From the NCBI GenBank assembly GCA_035763085.1, contig DASUBV010000221.1, positions 1-7,766 of the forward strand: a DNA stretch of 7,766 bases, written 5' to 3'. Within the stretch, counting starts at the first letter, position 1. Each line of letters opens with the position of its first letter. The notes under the pieces are model-generated. The model ran no database searches. It was not told the origin of the DNA and saw only the letters and a list, made by a program, of their open reading frames with translations. Positions 5,462 through 7,766 of the stretch are shown piece after piece. The position numbers were made by a program, and so were the translations under genes. The DNA comes from DASUBV01 sp035763085 (GTDB taxonomy: Bacteria; Actinomycetota; Actinomycetes; Streptosporangiales; Streptosporangiaceae).

Positions 5462-6435
5462 TGTCGAGCAGGCAGGGCCCGGCGCCAGCCGGGCCGATGT
5501 GGACGGCCGAGATCGTGGTCACGCCCCATTTCGCGGCGAGCCTGATCAGCGAGCAGTTCCCGGATCTGGGCGCCGCACCGGTGACGGAGCTGGCGACCGG
5601 CTGGGACAACACCGCCTTCGTGGTCGGCGGTCAGTGGCTTTTCCGGTTCCCGCGCCGGCAAGTAGCGGTGCCTGGCGTGCGGCGGGAGATCGAGGTGCTG
5701 CCGCGGCTGGCCCCCCGGCTGCCACTGCCGATCCCGGACCCGGAGTTCGTCGGCCGGCCGTCCGAGCGCTACCCCTGGCCGTTCTTCGGCGCCCGGCTGC
5801 TGCCTGGCGCCGAGCTCGCCGAGTCGGGGCTGACCGAGTCCGGTCGTGCTCTGGCGGCAGCCCGGGTCGGCAGCTTCCTGCGCGAACTGCATGATCCCGG
5901 CCTCGTCCCGCTGACCAGCGGCGCTGACCTGCCGGTGGACCCGATGTGCCGGGCCAGCCCGCGGGTCCGGGCCGGAAAGGCCCGCGACGTCCTGGGCCTG
6001 CTGGTGAACCGCGGCCTGTGGCCGGCCAGCAGTGATGTCAGCCGGCTGCTGGACCAGGCCGGGGCCGAACCGGATGACGTGGTGCCGGGCACCGGCGCGC
6101 CGGGCGCCGGGCCGCTGGTCGTCTCGCACGGCGACTTCCACGTGCGCCACCTGCTCGTCGGCGCCGGCGGCGTCGCGACCGGCGTCATCGACTGGGGCGA
6201 CCTGTGCCTGGCCGACCCGGCCGTGGACTTGTCCGTCGCCTACCTTGGCTTCGCCGGGCCGGCCCGCGCGGAGCTGCTGGCGGCCTACGGCAGGCCGGTC
6301 ACGCCGCGCCGCGAGCTGGCCGCCCGGACCTGCGCCATCTCCATCGGCGTCGCCCTCGCCGAGTACGCCGCCGACGAGAACCGGTCCGAGCTGCTGGCCG
6401 AGTCGCTGGCCGGCCTGCACCGCGCCGTCTCCTGA
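5461..6435 (+). CDS. APH-fold small-molecule phosphotransferase
   Basis: This 324-residue protein is of the aminoglycoside phosphotransferase/choline kinase-like family. The N-lobe has GWDNTAF (47-53), WLFRFPRR (59-66, nucleotide-binding strand) and RREIEVL (74-80, the conserved Glu). The C-lobe has the catalytic SHGDFHVRHLLV (222-233), with Asp225 as the expected base, and the metal-binding VIDWGD (242-247). The position that is Asn in the HGDxxxxN motif is His230, a variant seen in some actinobacterial and macrolide-type members. It would phosphorylate a hydroxyl group of an unknown small molecule, possibly an antibiotic. GTG 5461 is chosen because a promoter predicts transcription start there; ATG 5497 is the alternative but has no Shine-Dalgarno. 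It is divergent from the SDR gene and 177 bases upstream of the sugar kinase gene. Confidence 0.88.
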   Translation: MSSRQGPAPAGPMWTAEIVVTPHFAASLISEQFPDLGAAPVTELATGWDNTAFVVGGQWLFRFPRRQVAVPGVRREIEVLPRLAPRLPLPIPDPEFVGRPSERYPWPFFGARLLPGAELAESGLTESGRALAAARVGSFLRELHDPGLVPLTSGADLPVDPMCRASPRVRAGKARDVLGLLVNRGLWPASSDVSRLLDQAGAEPDDVVPGTGAPGAGPLVVSHGDFHVRHLLVGAGGVATGVIDWGDLCLADPAVDLSVAYLGFAGPARAELLAAYGRPVTPRRELAARTCAISIGVALAEYAADENRSELLAESLAGLHRAVS

Positions 6436-6471
6436 CCGCGCTGCGCACGGCAGCTGTGTCCGCCGAGCTGA

Positions 6472-6488
6472 TGAGCCCTGCTGGCTCA
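6472..6488 (+). terminator. Possible hairpin after the phosphotransferase gene
   Basis: TGAGCC (6472-6477) and GGCTCA (6483-6488) form a six-pair stem with a five-base loop, 36 bases after the stop at 6435. No T tract follows, so it is a weak terminator candidate. Confidence 0.3.
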
Positions 6489-6539
6489 GAGGTCCGCCGC
6501 CAGGCCCAGGTCAGGATGCCTGCCATGGCGGCCGGGGTC

Positions 6540-6603
6540 GCGAATTAAGTATTTCGGAAGGGTTCTGGGCACCCGCTACCAGCCGCGGCCAGAAGGGCGG
6601 GAG
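6540..6603 (+). promoter_or_regulatory. AT-richer patch and ribosome-binding site before the sugar kinase gene
   Basis: The bases around 6541-6555 are unusually A/T-rich for this window and mark the likely promoter region, with only poor hexamers (TTCGGA 6553-6558 and TACCAG 6577-6582, 18 apart). GGGAG at 6599-6603 is 9 bases before ATG 6613, a good Shine-Dalgarno that supports the start. Confidence 0.4.
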
Positions 6604-6612
6604 AATTGACGC

Positions 6613-7620
6613 ATGAACGCGGGCTCTGCTGACTCATCGCCGATTCCGGGAGACCTGCCTGCCAGCAATGGCGGCGGCGGTGCGGCGGGGGTCGTCGTCG
6701 GCATCGACGCCGGCGGCACGGGAACCAGGGCTCGCGCGGTCCGGGCGGGGCACCTGATCTACGACGGGACCGGCGGGCCGGGCAATCCGCTGTCGGCCGA
6801 TGAGCAGACGGTGCTGGCCAGCTACCGCGCGGCGCTGGCCGGCTGCCCGGCGGCGACCCACGTGGCGGCGTGCGTGGCGGGCACTCGCAGCCCGGCGCAC
6901 CACGCGCAGATCACCAGGATGCTGGCGAGCTTTTTTCCTGGCGCGGTCGTGCAGGTGGTGCCGGACTATGTCGGCGCCCTGCTGGCCGCCCCGGAGCAGA
7001 CACAGGTGTGCGTGGTAGCCGGAACCGGATCGGTGATCTGCAGCCGGGCCCCGGATGACGACCACGCCGCCACTCCGGTCAGCGGCGGCCGGGGCTGGAT
7101 CCTGGGCGATCACGGCTCGGCCGCGCGGCTGGGCCGTACCGCGCTGGAGCACTACGTCAACGATCCGGCGGCCGTCCCGGCGGCCTTCGCGTCCGCGCTC
7201 AGCAAGGCCATGGGCAACCGCGACCCGAACCGCATCGTAGGCGCGGTGAACTCGGCGCCGGACCCGGCCCGGCTGCTCGCCCGGGCGGCCCCGCTGCTCA
7301 CCGACGCCGCCGAGCAGGGCGCGGACTGGGCCGTCGGCTACCTGGACGCGGAGATGTCGGCCCTGGCGGCGACGACCGTGCGGCACATCGGGCAGCACAT
7401 CAGCCCGCCCGGCGGCCAGGCGCCCGCACCGGTGCGGGTTGCCCTGGCCGGCGGCGTATGGGCCAGCCCGGTCGCCCGGTCCTCGTTCACCGTCGCGCTG
7501 GACCGGGCCAGCGAGCGCCCGGTCATCGTGACCAGGTCCGTGGCCGATCCGGTCACCGGTGCCGTCCGGCTGGCCGAGATCCTCGCCCGGTCAGTGCGCG
7601 AGCCCCGCCCGGCTCCGTAG
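6613..7620 (+). CDS. BadF/BadG/BcrA/BcrD ATPase family, N-acetylglucosamine kinase-like
   Basis: The 335-residue protein belongs to the ASKHA (sugar kinase/Hsp70/actin) fold. Phosphate-1 is GIDAGGTGTRA (30-40). Asp118 in VPDYVGALLA is the expected catalytic residue. CVVAGTGSVI (133-142) is phosphate-2, GGRGWILGDHGSA (158-170) is the family's characteristic loop, and VALAGGVW (276-283) is the adenosine motif. This pattern fits N-acetylglucosamine kinases, which phosphorylate amino sugars released in cell-wall or chitin recycling; glucosamine kinase is equally possible. Substrate residues were not resolved. The first 25 residues are a low-complexity Gly/Ala/Ser/Pro tail before the first strand, as is common in actinobacteria. 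The start is supported by GGGAG 9 bases upstream. The gene is convergent with the next one, with only 6 bases between the stops. Confidence 0.87.
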   Translation: MNAGSADSSPIPGDLPASNGGGGAAGVVVGIDAGGTGTRARAVRAGHLIYDGTGGPGNPLSADEQTVLASYRAALAGCPAATHVAACVAGTRSPAHHAQITRMLASFFPGAVVQVVPDYVGALLAAPEQTQVCVVAGTGSVICSRAPDDDHAATPVSGGRGWILGDHGSAARLGRTALEHYVNDPAAVPAAFASALSKAMGNRDPNRIVGAVNSAPDPARLLARAAPLLTDAAEQGADWAVGYLDAEMSALAATTVRHIGQHISPPGGQAPAPVRVALAGGVWASPVARSSFTVALDRASERPVIVTRSVADPVTGAVRLAEILARSVREPRPAP

Positions 7621-7626
7621 CGCGGC

Positions 7627-7766
7627 TCAGGCGGGGCGGCGCGCCCGGATCCGGCGGCCGTCGACCGTCCATGAGCGGTCACAGCCCGAGCAGCCGATCA
7701 GCGCCCCGAACCGCTCGGACATCTCGCCCGTGCTGGCCAGCGTGCCGCCGCAGCGGCAGGCCTCGC
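7627..7766 (-). CDS. C-terminus of a zinc-ribbon-like protein, N-terminus outside window
   Basis: The reverse strand is open from the right edge to a TGA at 7629-7627, giving the last 45 residues of a protein. They contain CRCGG near the edge and CSGC about 20 residues later, the paired cysteine layout of a zinc ribbon. A basic tail, RRIRARRPA, closes the protein. I do not recognise the family. Codon third positions are G/C-rich, as expected for a real gene here, and the frame ends neatly 6 bases from the convergent kinase stop. A role in nucleic-acid or protein binding would be a guess. Confidence 0.6.
   Translation of the reverse strand, partial: EACRCGGTLASTGEMSERFGALIGCSGCDRSWTVDGRRIRARRPA

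Noticed and set aside
5343..5612. 90-codon N-terminal extension of the SDR protein
   Set aside because: The Rossmann strand starts at ATG 5342. The extension has no domain and overlaps the phosphotransferase coding sequence.
4860..5894. Plus-strand open frame of 344 codons across the SDR/phosphotransferase junction
   Set aside because: It overlaps two motif-bearing genes on both strands and shows no recognisable domain.
5452..6420. Minus-strand open frame of 322 codons
   Set aside because: It is an exact shadow of the phosphotransferase gene, Gln/Arg/Gly-rich and without motifs.
6634..7398. Minus-strand open frame of 254 codons
   Set aside because: It is antisense to the sugar kinase gene, and its Arg-rich product has no domain.

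Overview
The window is very GC-rich DNA with G/C-dominated third codon positions, several GTG starts and weak Shine-Dalgarno sites. This points to a high-GC actinomycete (Streptomyces, Frankia or Streptosporangiales-like). That assignment rests on composition and protein style only. Coding density is high and no gap between genes exceeds about 180 bases. I see no tRNA, rRNA, CRISPR array, transposase, integrase or prophage gene.

Layout from left to right: (1) positions 1-812, minus strand, a DNA polymerase beta-like nucleotidyltransferase whose C-terminus runs off the left edge. (2) 956-1657, plus strand, a class I SAM-dependent methyltransferase. (3) 1679-2404 and 2423-3256, minus strand, an apparent two-gene operon in which a MOSC-domain protein is followed after 17 bases by a second class I methyltransferase. 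(4) 3357-4268, minus strand, an AraC-type HTH protein fused to a DinB-like domain, with a well-formed internal translation start exactly at the domain boundary. (5) 4371-5342, minus strand, an NAD-dependent epimerase/dehydratase-type SDR protein. (6) 5461-6435, plus strand, an APH-fold small-molecule phosphotransferase, divergent from the SDR gene and apparently leaderless. (7) 6613-7620, plus strand, a BadF/BadG-type N-acetylglucosamine kinase-like protein. (8) 7627 to the right edge, minus strand, the last 45 residues of an unrecognised zinc-ribbon-like protein.

Most products are small-molecule group-transfer or redox enzymes: nucleotidyl, methyl (two), phosphoryl (two), MOSC and SDR. One one-component regulator sits among them. 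The strand switches and separate promoters suggest independently expressed accessory genes, not one pathway. The nucleotidyltransferase and phosphotransferase resemble antibiotic-modifying enzyme superfamilies, but nothing in the sequence fixes their substrates.

I did not find a recognisable new multi-gene system. The observations most worth checking are regulatory: the internal DinB start, a leaderless divergent promoter region with an inverted repeat, repeated ACCCTGGC boxes between the first two genes, a hairpin covering a ribosome-binding site, and a palindrome across the regulator's start codon.
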